A stretch of DNA of 12,635 nucleotides from an uncultured Muribaculaceae bacterium (GTDB taxonomy: Bacteria; Bacteroidota; Bacteroidia; Bacteroidales; Muribaculaceae), in NCBI GenBank assembly GCA_904502025.1, contig CAJGDJ010000049.1, positions 1 through 12,635 of the forward strand. Reading direction: 5' to 3'. The notes below the pieces were generated by a model. That model saw nothing but the letters and a program-made list of their open reading frames with translations. It was not told where the DNA came from and searched no databases. Positions within the stretch are counted from its first letter, which is position 1; each line of letters starts with the position of its first letter. The translations under genes were made by a program, and so were the position numbers. Positions 6,066-12,635 of the stretch are shown here, piece after piece.

Positions 6066-7268
6066 ATGGGAAAGAAAAAAGTAGTTGTAGCATTTAGTGG
6101 AGGTCTTGATACCTCCTATACAGTGATGTATTTAGCAAAAGAAATGGGTTATGAAGTTTATGCAGCATGTGCTAACACTGGTGGCTTCAGTCCCGAACAA
6201 CTTGCCACAAACGAAGAAAACGCGTATAAACTTGGTGCTACAAAATATGTAACTCTTGATGTTACTCGTGAATATTATGAGAAGAGCCTAAAATATATGA
6301 TTTATGGCAATGTGTTGCGTAACGGAACATATCCAATTTCGGTAAGCTCTGAACGCATCTTCCAAGCAATCGCCATAGCTCGTTATGCAAACGAGATTGG
6401 TGCTGATGCCATTGCTCATGGATCAACCGGTGCCGGAAATGACCAAATTCGTTTCGATATGACTTTCCTTGTGATGGCTCCGGGAGTGGAAATTATTACA
6501 CTTACTCGTGATAATAATCTTTCACGTCAAGAAGAGATTGACTACTTAAATAAAAATGGTTTTGCTGCCGATTTTACAAAACTTAAATATAGTTACAATG
6601 TAGGCCTTTGGGGTACCTCTATTTGTGGTGGCGAAATCCTTGACTCGGCACAAGGTCTTCCTGAAAGTGCTTATCTCAAACATTGTGAAAAAGAGGGGAC
6701 CGAACAACTTCGTCTTACCTTTGAAAAAGGTGAGTTGAAAGCTGTTAACGATGTGCGTTACGATGATCCTATTGAGGCAATCCAAAAAGTTGAAGAAATT
6801 GGAGCAACCTACGGCGTTGGTCGAGATATGCATGTGGGCGATACGATTATCGGAATCAAAGGACGTGTGGGTTTTGAAGCAGCGGCACCTATGCTCATCA
6901 TCGGTGCTCACCGTTTCCTTGAAAAATATACATTGAGTAAATGGCAACAGTATTGGAAAGATCAAGTTGCTACTTGGTATGGAATGTTCCTTCACGAAAG
7001 CCAATATCTCGAGCCTGTGATGCGTGATATTGAAGCTATGCTCGAAAATTCACAACGCAATGTTAATGGCACTGCTATCCTCGAACTTCGTCCACTCGCG
7101 TTCTCTACTGTGGGTGTTGAAAGTAAAGATGATTTGGTAAAGAACAAACTTGGCGAATATGGCGAAACTCAAAAGGGTTGGACTGCCGATGATGCTAAAG
7201 GATTTATCAAAGTGTCGGCTACTGCACTACGTGCTTATTATGCTAACCATAAAGATGAACAAATTTAA
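6066..7268 (+). CDS. argG: Argininosuccinate synthase
   Basis: Joins citrulline and aspartate at the expense of ATP to give argininosuccinate. The PP-loop ATP-binding motif FSGGLDTS is at 10-17. Further family motifs are HGSTGAGNDQIRFD in the middle and SICGGEI near residue 180. The full length of 400 residues is normal. ATG at 6066 lies just before the first beta strand leading to the P-loop. It is third in the arginine operon, 30 nt after the acyltransferase and 21 nt before the PspC gene. A second long frame on the opposite strand inside it is a shadow. Confidence 0.97.
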   Translation: MGKKKVVVAFSGGLDTSYTVMYLAKEMGYEVYAACANTGGFSPEQLATNEENAYKLGATKYVTLDVTREYYEKSLKYMIYGNVLRNGTYPISVSSERIFQAIAIARYANEIGADAIAHGSTGAGNDQIRFDMTFLVMAPGVEIITLTRDNNLSRQEEIDYLNKNGFAADFTKLKYSYNVGLWGTSICGGEILDSAQGLPESAYLKHCEKEGTEQLRLTFEKGELKAVNDVRYDDPIEAIQKVEEIGATYGVGRDMHVGDTIIGIKGRVGFEAAAPMLIIGAHRFLEKYTLSKWQQYWKDQVATWYGMFLHESQYLEPVMRDIEAMLENSQRNVNGTAILELRPLAFSTVGVESKDDLVKNKLGEYGETQKGWTADDAKGFIKVSATALRAYYANHKDEQI

Positions 7269-7289
7269 GAGATTTCATTGCGATAAAAG

Positions 7290-7481
7290 ATGAGTGAAAA
7301 GAAACTAAGACGCACACCCGACGATAAAATGATAGGTGGAGTGTGTGGAGGATTAGCTAAATATTTTGGACTTGATTCAACTCTTGTGCGTATTGCATAC
7401 ACGCTATTAAGTATATGTACTGCATTCTCAGGGGTTTTGGTATATATAGTTTTGTTATTATTAATGCCTGAAGAAGATTGA
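7290..7481 (+). CDS. PspC-domain small membrane protein
   Basis: The 63-residue protein is essentially one PspC (phage shock protein C) domain. A charged N-terminus (SEKKLRRTPDDKMIGGVCGG) is followed by GLAKYFGLDSTLVRIAY and one hydrophobic helix (about 39-59) ending LLLLMPEED. PspC domains sit in the inner membrane and are linked to envelope stress. No function in arginine synthesis is known for them. It sits tightly between argG (21 nt) and argC (2 nt after its stop codon), so it must be co-transcribed and perhaps translationally coupled to argC. No pspA, pspB or other stress gene accompanies it. Confidence 0.88.
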   Translation: MSEKKLRRTPDDKMIGGVCGGLAKYFGLDSTLVRIAYTLLSICTAFSGVLVYIVLLLLMPEED

Positions 7482-7483
7482 TT

Positions 7484-8455
7484 ATGATAAAAGCCGGAAT
7501 AATTGGAGGTGCTGGTTATACAGCCGGAGAATTGCTTCGATTGTTGTTAAATCACCCCGATGTGGAAATTAAATGGGTTAATAGTAGTAGTAATGCAGGT
7601 AACAAAGTTGCAAATGTGCATCAAGGTCTTATCGGAGAAACCGATTTGGTGTTTACCGACCAAACTCCTTGGGAAGAAATCGATGTGCTTTTCTGTTGCA
7701 CTCCTCATGGCGAAACTCGTAAATTTATGGAAAGTCATGAAGTGCCTCAAGAGCTTCGCATCATAGACCTTTCTACCGATTATCGCATCGAAGATGGAAC
7801 GCATGAGTTTGTGTATGGCTTGCCTGAATTGAATCGCAAACGCATTGTGCGTGGAGCTACTCGTGTGGCAAATCCCGGTTGTTTTGCTACTGCAATTCAA
7901 CTTGCTTTGTTGCCATTGGCAAAGAATTTGATGCTAAACAGTGATATTCATGTTACTGCTATTACGGGTTCAACCGGAGCCGGGGTTAAGCCATCGGCAA
8001 CCTCGCATTTCTCATGGCGAAATGACAATGTGTCGATTTACAAACCATTCAAGCATCAACACCTTGCCGAGATTAAGCAATCGCTCAAATCATTGCAAAA
8101 TAGTTTTAATTCTGATATAAACTTTATTCCTGTGCGTGGTTGTTTCTCTCGTGGTATTATGGCAATTGTGTATATGGATTGTCCAATCGAGCTTGACGAA
8201 ATCAAGAAGCTATACGAAGAATATTATGATGACCATAATTTTACATTTGTAACCGATAAGGCACCCGATTTGAAAGATGTGGTTAATACTAATAAATGTA
8301 TTATTCATCTTGAAAAAGTTGATGGCAAATTGCTCGTTACATCGGTTATCGACAATCTTGTAAAAGGAGCATCGGGACAAGCTGTTCATAATATGAATCT
8401 CCTCTTTGGGCTTCATGAACGAGTAGGTCTTCGCCTCAAACCATCAGCATTCTAA
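7484..8455 (+). CDS. argC: N-acyl-gamma-glutamyl-phosphate reductase
   Basis: NADPH-dependent reduction of N-acylglutamyl phosphate to the semialdehyde, third step of arginine synthesis. In this lineage the acyl group may be succinyl. The N-terminal dinucleotide motif is GGAGYTAGEL (8-17). The catalytic cysteine is C133 in VANPGCFATA, and a histidine pair lies in the family active-site segment KHQHLAEI (H191/H193). I place the start at ATG 7484, giving 323 residues that begin MIKAGIIGG. A TTG at 7478 would add only two residues and overlap the PspC stop. Last gene of the operon. argD does not follow: a strong terminator does. Confidence 0.95.
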   Translation: MIKAGIIGGAGYTAGELLRLLLNHPDVEIKWVNSSSNAGNKVANVHQGLIGETDLVFTDQTPWEEIDVLFCCTPHGETRKFMESHEVPQELRIIDLSTDYRIEDGTHEFVYGLPELNRKRIVRGATRVANPGCFATAIQLALLPLAKNLMLNSDIHVTAITGSTGAGVKPSATSHFSWRNDNVSIYKPFKHQHLAEIKQSLKSLQNSFNSDINFIPVRGCFSRGIMAIVYMDCPIELDEIKKLYEEYYDDHNFTFVTDKAPDLKDVVNTNKCIIHLEKVDGKLLVTSVIDNLVKGASGQAVHNMNLLFGLHERVGLRLKPSAF

Positions 8456-8475
8456 TCATTATACATAATATAAAT

Positions 8476-8515
8476 GATAACACAAAAGGCTCCGATTGGA
8501 GCCTTTTGTGTTATC
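8476..8515. terminator. Bidirectional terminator between argC and the lipoprotein gene
   Basis: A perfect 18-bp stem (8476-8493 with 8498-8515) encloses the loop GATT. A run of four A lies inside the left arm and four T inside the right arm. Convergent genes end on both sides: argC 20 nt to the left and the lipoprotein 22 nt to the right. Confidence 0.85.
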
Positions 8516-8537
8516 TATAGTTAGAGGAAATGTTGTA

Positions 8538-9047
8538 TTATTGAGCTTTTGTGTATATCACTTCGCCTGATTCATCTTCTATATTTTCCTTTGAAATAAG
8601 GACACTATCTTTAACTACTGCATTTTGAATGCCATATTGAGCGTCTTCTTTGTGAGCTTTTGCTAATTCGTCATTGGCAAAAACAACATTGCCTAATAAG
8701 TTGTCATAAAATATGTCTTTGATGTCTTCATCTTCACACGTTACGACAATGGTAGTTGTGTCGTATTCCATTTCAAGGCAATTTTTGTTAATCGTCCAAG
8801 AACCATTAATCGACGTTGTTGCAAGTGTATCGTATAACGAGTCATCATTGAAATATGTGAAGCATTGAGTAAATGAATTATCTTTGTTAAGAGTAAGAGA
8901 CTCTTTTTGAGAGAGGAATGTTAGTCCCATTACCTCTTCTTCACATTCAGCTACCCATGTGCCTATAAATTGCTCTTCTTTGGAACTGCATGAAAACAAT
9001 GCAACTGCAACAAATGTGGTTAATACAACTCTATTAAATAGTTTCAT
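8538..9047 (-). CDS. Small lipocalin-like lipoprotein
   Basis: This 169-residue protein has a lipoprotein signal peptide ending in the lipobox LFSC, with acylated Cys20. The next residues are SSKEE. Acidic stretches just after the lipidated Cys are the known Bacteroidota export signal to the outer face of the outer membrane, so surface exposure is plausible. The mature part has lipocalin-like repeats of a G-T-W strand (FIGTW), a DNSF strand (LTLNKDNSFTQ) and a GSWTI strand. No ligand can be assigned. Its ATG lies 14 nt after the ychF stop, so it is likely co-transcribed with ychF, perhaps only by proximity. Confidence 0.75.
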   Translation of the reverse strand: MKLFNRVVLTTFVAVALFSCSSKEEQFIGTWVAECEEEVMGLTFLSQKESLTLNKDNSFTQCFTYFNDDSLYDTLATTSINGSWTINKNCLEMEYDTTTIVVTCEDEDIKDIFYDNLLGNVVFANDELAKAHKEDAQYGIQNAVVKDSVLISKENIEDESGEVIYTKAQ

Positions 9048-9061
9048 CGCAATGTGATTGA

Positions 9062-10165
9062 TTAAACATTGAAACGGAAGTGCATAATGTCGCCATCTTG
9101 TACCACATATTCTTTACCTTCCACACTCATTTTACCCGCTTCTTTAACAGCAGCTTCGCTACCGAGTGATACGAAATCCTCATATTTTATAACTTCGGCA
9201 CGAATGAATCCCTTTTCAAAGTCGGTGTGAATAATACCTGCACATTGAGGAGCTTTGCTTCCTCGAAGGAAAGTCCATGCACGCACTTCAACTACTCCGG
9301 CAGTGAAATATGTTTGGAGGTTAAGAAGAGCGTATGCTGCACGAATCAAACGAGCAACACCTGATTCTTCGAGACCGATTTCAGCGAGGAATTCTTGGCG
9401 TTCTTCCCATGTGTCAAGTTCGGCAATGTCAGCTTCGGTTTGTGCAGCAACGATAAGAATTTGAGCATCTTCGTTTTTTACAGCTTCGCGCACAGCATCT
9501 ACATATTTATTGCCATTAACAGCCGATGCATCATCTACATTACATACATACATTACTGGTTTGCTTGTGAGAAGGAACAGTTCGCGAGCAAATTTTTGTT
9601 CGTCGGGAGTTTCAAATTTAACCGAGCGAGCAGGAAGACCTTGGTCGAGTGCGTCTTTGATTTGTTTCAATACGTCGTATTGCATTTTTGCAACTTTGTC
9701 GCCACCGGTTTGAGCTTGTTTTTGAGTGCGAGCTATGCGAGCCTCTACTGTTTCGAGGTCTTTAAGTTGCAATTCGTAGTCGATGATTTCTTTGTCGCGC
9801 ACAGGGTCAACCGAACCGTCGACGTGTGTGATATTATCGTTGTCGAAGCAACGGAGTACATGGAGAATCGCATCAGTTTCACGAATATTAGCGAGGAATT
9901 TGTTGCCAAGACCTTCACCTTTTGACGCTCCTTTTACCAAACCAGCGATATCTACGATTTCAACTGTTGCCGGTACCACATTTTTAGGTTCAACGATTTC
10001 AACCAATTTGTTAAGACGTTCATCGGGAACGGTGATTACGCCCACATTGGGTTCGATTGTACAGAATGGGAAGTTAGCCGATTGGGCTTTAGCGTTTGAT
10101 AGACAGTTGAAAAGAGTTGACTTGCCCACGTTGGGAAGTCCCACGATACCACATTGAAGTGCCAT
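9062..10165 (-). CDS. ychF: Redox-regulated ATPase YchF (Obg-family, OLA1-like)
   Basis: A universally conserved P-loop protein that prefers ATP over GTP and associates with ribosomes and translation control. The 367 residues are the usual length. Motifs seen: G1 GLPNVGKST (9-17), G3 DIAGLVKGAS (72-81), and a G4-position sequence NVDD (209-212) in place of the canonical NKxD, as expected for the ATP-preferring YchF group. The C-terminal TGS domain (about 282-365) ends in DGDIMHFRFNV. ATG at 10165 starts the conserved MALQCGIVGLPNVGK. Confidence 0.96.
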   Translation of the reverse strand: MALQCGIVGLPNVGKSTLFNCLSNAKAQSANFPFCTIEPNVGVITVPDERLNKLVEIVEPKNVVPATVEIVDIAGLVKGASKGEGLGNKFLANIRETDAILHVLRCFDNDNITHVDGSVDPVRDKEIIDYELQLKDLETVEARIARTQKQAQTGGDKVAKMQYDVLKQIKDALDQGLPARSVKFETPDEQKFARELFLLTSKPVMYVCNVDDASAVNGNKYVDAVREAVKNEDAQILIVAAQTEADIAELDTWEERQEFLAEIGLEESGVARLIRAAYALLNLQTYFTAGVVEVRAWTFLRGSKAPQCAGIIHTDFEKGFIRAEVIKYEDFVSLGSEAAVKEAGKMSVEGKEYVVQDGDIMHFRFNV

Positions 10166-10205
10166 TTACTATATGTTTAAGTTATTATTAATCAATTTGA
10201 AGATG

Positions 10206-10213
10206 CAAAGATA
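10206..10213 (-). promoter_or_regulatory. -7 element of the ychF promoter
   Basis: The minus strand reads TATCTTTG, an exact TAnnTTTG match, about 40 nt before the ychF ATG. No clean TTTG box lies at -33, where the heptad repeat (10221-10255) instead occupies the upstream promoter region. Confidence 0.55.
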
Positions 10214-10220
10214 ACCAAAA

Positions 10221-10255
10221 GAATTGAGAATTAAGGATTGAGGATTGAGAATTTT
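10221..10255. repeat. Heptanucleotide tandem repeat, about five units
   Basis: Successive 7-mers are GAATTGA, GAATTAA, GGATTGA, GGATTGA and GAATTTT, with consensus GRATTGA. The array lies between the ychF promoter and the terminator of the CotH gene. Similar AT-rich heptads are, from recall, common in intergenic Bacteroidota DNA. Confidence 0.6.
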
Positions 10256-10278
10256 TGCTTTGTGAGGGTATATAATGA

Positions 10279-10318
10279 AAAAGAGACGAATCATTTTGAT
10301 TTATGATGCGTCTCTTTG
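10279..10318 (-). terminator. Intrinsic terminator of the CotH gene
   Basis: On the minus strand, AAAGAGACG (10317-10309) pairs with CGTCTCTTT (10288-10280). An inner ATCAT/ATGAT extension follows one mismatch, and the loop is 8 nt. The right arm runs into a T-tract (CTCTTTTTC). It begins about 20 nt after the CotH stop codon. Confidence 0.8.
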
Positions 10319-10336
10319 CTATTGGTTGTTAATAAT

Positions 10337-11695
10337 CTAATCTTTTATATATGCTTTTGTTGCGTTTCCACCCTGCACTTTTATGTAAATGCCATTATTA
10401 GGGTTCACTACTTTGATGCCTTGAAGGTTATAATATTCAATTGGTGCATTTTCGATAGATTTGATTGCTTCGATGCCTGCTCCGGTCCATTGCTCGTTGA
10501 GCCATTTTACGCGAGCGTCAAGAAAAGCCTTAAATTCGGTGGCTTTTGCAGCCGGGTCGGTTGTGCCATATTGAGGCCAACGTTGCACATCGCAAGCCGC
10601 AGCACTTTTGATAGAATTGATAAAATTATCAATGTAGCTACTTATAGTGGGGTATTGATTGTTGTAGAAGTTGGGCCATAATTCTCTTACTTTATTTTGA
10701 AAAGCAGGGAATTTCGCAATCTCTGCAATCCATATTTGTGGAGTTTTGGGAGAGTTTACGTAGATGAATTGTTGCCCATCACGCATAAATGCGTCTCCAA
10801 AGTCCCACACCGGACCGAAGTTCCAATTTGATGTCGCTCCACGGTCTTTGTATAGATATGTGCTACCATTGAATGCCTTGTAGTTGTCCATTACTTCTTG
10901 AACAATGTAGTAGCGGGCAAGTGTGTCGATATCGATATATTCTTGCCAAGCAGTTGAATTTTTGTCGGTGGCATAAATGGCTTTATCCATTGCGTTTAAT
11001 TGCCCCAATAGATATGTTTCTTGTTGAGAAGATAGTTCTTCAGGATCTTTATACGAGAAACGAGCTTTTGCTCCATTACTTTCGGTAATTGACACTTGTT
11101 CGGCTTCATCAACATTGTCAATCTCAAGAAGCCAACCACCAGTAATAATATTTGCATCGGTAGCATTGTCATCTTGTTTGGTGATAGGAACACGGTCTTT
11201 GTCGATACGCACTGTTTCGGTCAAAAAGTATAACCCTTTGTAGTCGCCATTAAGCACAAGTTCCACTGCACGACGATTGGGGGTATATGCGAGATTCATT
11301 AATTGACTCACTTTATATCCGGTAGTGGCACGTAAGAAAGCGTGAGTATCATCAGCGTATGCCATTAATGCGTAGTTTTTACTTTTGCTCATGCCAAGAA
11401 GTTGTGCACCTATTGTGAGCTTGAAACGATAAGGTTTCTTATCATAGTCGGTCCATGATGCTTGCCCACGCCCACGAATCTTCATCGCTGTTTGGTTTGC
11501 TGCCGAACCAAATGAAGCATAACCCGATGATTTGGCATCAATGTAGAATGCCGCGGTAATGTAATTTTCGGTTGAGGTTATCTCTGCCTTGTTTTGAGTA
11601 GTAATGTAAATAATAGGAAGAGTTCCCGATGGGTTAACTGCTTTAATCGAAAAAGCTACAGAAATTGCAACAAATAGGAGTAAAATTTTTTTCAT
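10337..11695 (-). CDS. Secreted CotH kinase-fold protein with sorting-like C-terminal tail
   Basis: The 452-residue protein starts with a Sec signal peptide (cut near SIKA-VN, residue 19). CotH family motifs follow: MKIRGRGQASW then KKPYRFKL (71-93), VLNGDYKGLYFLTE with RIDKDRV (147-169), and GPVWDFGDAF (294-303). CotH was defined as a Bacillus spore-coat protein kinase, and related domains occur in many secreted bacterial and fungal proteins. Here the substrate is unknown. The last 35 residues (EYYNLQGIKVV, then NGIYIKV, then AYIK) resemble the C-terminal sorting-signal style of secreted Bacteroidota proteins. Export beyond the periplasm is thus possible but unproven. It is transcribed alone, from its own promoter to its own terminator. 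Confidence 0.88.
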   Translation of the reverse strand: MKKILLLFVAISVAFSIKAVNPSGTLPIIYITTQNKAEITSTENYITAAFYIDAKSSGYASFGSAANQTAMKIRGRGQASWTDYDKKPYRFKLTIGAQLLGMSKSKNYALMAYADDTHAFLRATTGYKVSQLMNLAYTPNRRAVELVLNGDYKGLYFLTETVRIDKDRVPITKQDDNATDANIITGGWLLEIDNVDEAEQVSITESNGAKARFSYKDPEELSSQQETYLLGQLNAMDKAIYATDKNSTAWQEYIDIDTLARYYIVQEVMDNYKAFNGSTYLYKDRGATSNWNFGPVWDFGDAFMRDGQQFIYVNSPKTPQIWIAEIAKFPAFQNKVRELWPNFYNNQYPTISSYIDNFINSIKSAAACDVQRWPQYGTTDPAAKATEFKAFLDARVKWLNEQWTGAGIEAIKSIENAPIEYYNLQGIKVVNPNNGIYIKVQGGNATKAYIKD

Positions 11696-11767
11696 ATAGG
11701 TAATTGATTTAGTTGTTATTTTCTATGATTAATGGGTTGTATTAGTACGTAATACTTCACAATAGGT

Positions 11768-11775
11768 CAAAGATA
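11768..11775 (-). promoter_or_regulatory. -7 element of the CotH gene promoter
   Basis: The minus strand reads TATCTTTG, matching TAnnTTTG, about 73 nt before the CotH ATG. The -33 region at 11791-11800 is a T-rich tract on the minus strand without an exact TTTG. Confidence 0.55.
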
Positions 11776-11792
11776 CGAAAAAATGACGTGAA

Positions 11793-11837
11793 AATAAAAA
11801 CGAAGTTTCGCTTATATAGACAAAACTACGTTTTATT
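11793..11837 (-). terminator. Weak terminator candidate of the four-helix gene
   Basis: AATAAAACG (from 11837 on the minus strand) can pair with CGTTTTTATT (ending 11793), allowing one bulge. Inside lies a short CGAA-ac-TTCG hairpin at 11801-11810, directly followed by TTTTTATTTT. Either fold could end the upstream minus-strand gene, but both are weaker than the other terminators in the window. Confidence 0.35.
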
Positions 11838-11879
11838 ACGATAAATATATGCTTTTTATGCCAAATCAGCAATTAGTCA

Positions 11880-12386
11880 TTATCTCTTTTCTCGATTTTT
11901 CCTCCTCATTCGTGTCATTTTCTCGCTGAAGCCTCCTTCTGTAAGAAAATCTGCTGACAATCGTTGTAGTTGACGATATAAAAGATAATCAGCCTGTTTT
12001 ATTAACACTATTGCCATGTTGGCAACCGTTTCGGGAGGACGAGTTTCGGCTAAATTCATGAAATATTCGGCATCGGAATGCTCAATGCCCAATTTTCTCA
12101 TAGTTTCTATTTCAACGCATCCATCTTCCCATTGGCGATGATTTCTTACTTTCAAATAATCTTCGTAGTCTTCTAATAATTCCAATAGACTTGCTTTTGC
12201 TACATTTAATAGCTTTATTTCAGTTTTTGCCGATGTGCTTGATGCACTACAGCCTTCAATGATATTTTGTTTGCCACTTCGCACAGCCTGAACCATTTGG
12301 TCGATAGTGCGATCTCCTTTTGATAGATATTTGTGGCAAAAGTAATATGTTAATTCAAAGATAACGTTGCTTTTTTGATAACTCAA
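11880..12386 (-). CDS. Four-helix-bundle (suffix-domain type) protein with non-ATG start
   Basis: A 168-residue alpha-helical protein of the S23/four-helix-bundle group. The signature is DQMVQAVRSGKQNIIEG (about 29-45), then EIKLLNVAKASLLELLEDYEDYLKV and a basic tail. Its function is not known. Relatives include proteins encoded within 23S rRNA intervening sequences and accessory proteins of diversity-generating retroelements, but neither an rRNA nor a reverse transcriptase is here. The frame starts with TTG at 12386. It stays open upstream to the stop at 12465-12467, reading TETLIPNRGNYKKL just before LSYQK, which from recall looks like the normal N-terminus of this family. No ATG, GTG or TTG lies in that extension. 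ACG at 12426-12428 would give such a start. Confidence 0.75.
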   Translation of the reverse strand: MSYQKSNVIFELTYYFCHKYLSKGDRTIDQMVQAVRSGKQNIIEGCSASSTSAKTEIKLLNVAKASLLELLEDYEDYLKVRNHRQWEDGCVEIETMRKLGIEHSDAEYFMNLAETRPPETVANMAIVLIKQADYLLYRQLQRLSADFLTEGGFSEKMTRMRRKNREKR

Positions 12387-12454
12387 AAGCTTTTTATAGT
12401 TGCCTCTATTAGGGATTAGCGTTTCCGTGAAATAGCAAATGAATTGATTAAAAG

Positions 12455-12488
12455 CAAATGTAACTTAATGCTAAAAATAATTTTCAAA
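12455..12488 (-). promoter_or_regulatory. Promoter of the four-helix gene
   Basis: The minus strand shows TACATTTG (12455-12462), matching TAnnTTTG, preceded 22 nt upstream by TTTTG (12485-12488 and beyond). Transcription would start near 12448, which places the ACG at 12428 within the transcript about 20 nt from its 5' end. Confidence 0.5.
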
Positions 12489-12551
12489 AAATATAATTAT
12501 TGGTGTCCGATAAAAATCAATAAAGCATAAAAATAGTGTCTCAATCGCAGA

Positions 12552-12571
12552 TTTAATGCGGTTGAGATTCT
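12552..12571 (-). terminator. Hairpin downstream of the right-edge gene, possibly bidirectional
   Basis: TCTCAATCGC (about 12540-12549) pairs with GCGGTTGAGA (about 12559-12568) with one G-T wobble and a loop of about 9 nt. On the plus strand a TTCTTTTTTG tract follows. On the minus strand ACACTATTTTTATG follows. Since the nearest gene end is that of the minus-strand gene stopping at 12594, it most likely terminates that gene, despite the better T-tract on the plus strand. Confidence 0.55.
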
Positions 12572-12593
12572 TTTTTGCGATTTACAAGCCCCC

Positions 12594-12635
12594 CTAATCG
12601 AAAAGCGTCAGTTGTGGCGGTGGATTTTCGTCCAA
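12594..12635 (-). CDS. C-terminal end of an unidentified protein (partial)
   Basis: Reading in from the right edge on the minus strand, one frame gives LDENPPPQLTLFD followed by TAG at 12594-12596. A hairpin terminator follows about 25 nt later. Thirteen residues are too few to name the protein. The other frames were not better supported. The call rests on the stop-then-hairpin arrangement. Confidence 0.35.
   Translation of the reverse strand: MDENPPPQLTLFD

Noticed and set aside
6546..7004. 152-codon minus-strand frame inside argG.
   Set aside because: Fully overlapped by argG, which has all family motifs. The reverse frame has no recognisable domain.
7478..7486. argC start at TTG 7478.
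   Set aside because: ATG at 7484 is two codons downstream, gives the normal MIKAGIIGG start and avoids overlapping the PspC stop.
9395..9925. 176-codon plus-strand frame inside ychF.
   Set aside because: Antisense shadow of a highly conserved gene. Its Phe- and Cys-rich composition is typical of such shadows.
11880..12386. Diversity-generating retroelement accessory protein (Avd-like).
   Set aside because: Only the four-helix fold is shared. No reverse transcriptase, template or variable repeat was found nearby.

Overview
The window reads as chromosome from a gut-type Bacteroidales bacterium, perhaps Muribaculaceae or a relative. The reasons are Bacteroidota-style -7 promoter boxes (TAnnTTTG) in front of most transcription units, no clear Shine-Dalgarno pairing, a SusB-type GH97 glycosidase, and an argR / GNAT acyltransferase / argG / argC cluster of the kind known in Bacteroides. 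No rRNA, tRNA, CRISPR array, transposase or phage gene is visible. The family-level placement is inference.

Layout. (1) 1-300 is non-coding and full of repeats and hairpins. (2) 353-2527 (-) is a secreted SusB-like GH97 alpha-glucosidase. It is flanked by two inverted copies of a 23-nt hairpin sequence, and the downstream copy doubles as its terminator. (3) 2530-3150 is a non-coding gap holding GH97 promoter candidates and a 206-bp symmetrical element of six hairpins. (4) 3185-4714 (+) is gltX, followed by a 21-bp terminator stem. (5) 4869-8455 (+) is an arginine operon: argR, a GNAT presumed to make N-acylglutamate, argG, a 63-residue PspC-domain membrane protein and argC. It is closed by a perfect 18-bp stem that also serves the convergent unit. 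(6) 10165-8538 (-) is ychF plus a small lipoprotein. (7) 11695-10337 (-) is a secreted CotH-fold protein with a sorting-like tail. (8) 12386-11880 (-) is a four-helix-bundle protein with an odd start. (9) The right edge holds the last codons of another minus-strand gene and its hairpin.

The arginine operon covers step 1 (acylation of glutamate), step 3 (ArgC) and the citrulline-to-argininosuccinate step (ArgG), with its own repressor first. argB, argD, the transcarbamylase, the deacylase and argH are not in the window. gltX next door supplies glutamyl-tRNA and has its own promoter.

The most notable non-genic signal is the element at 2887-3092. Two inverted half-units each carry three hairpins whose 3-nt loops all read GNA in the same sense. 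The halves differ by paired, stem-preserving substitutions. A second hairpin-rich segment at 79-177 also uses GAA loops. Other points are an Ala in place of the first Asp of the ArgR arginine-binding GDD motif, a PspC gene inside an arginine operon, and a conserved-looking N-terminal extension without a standard start codon in the four-helix gene.
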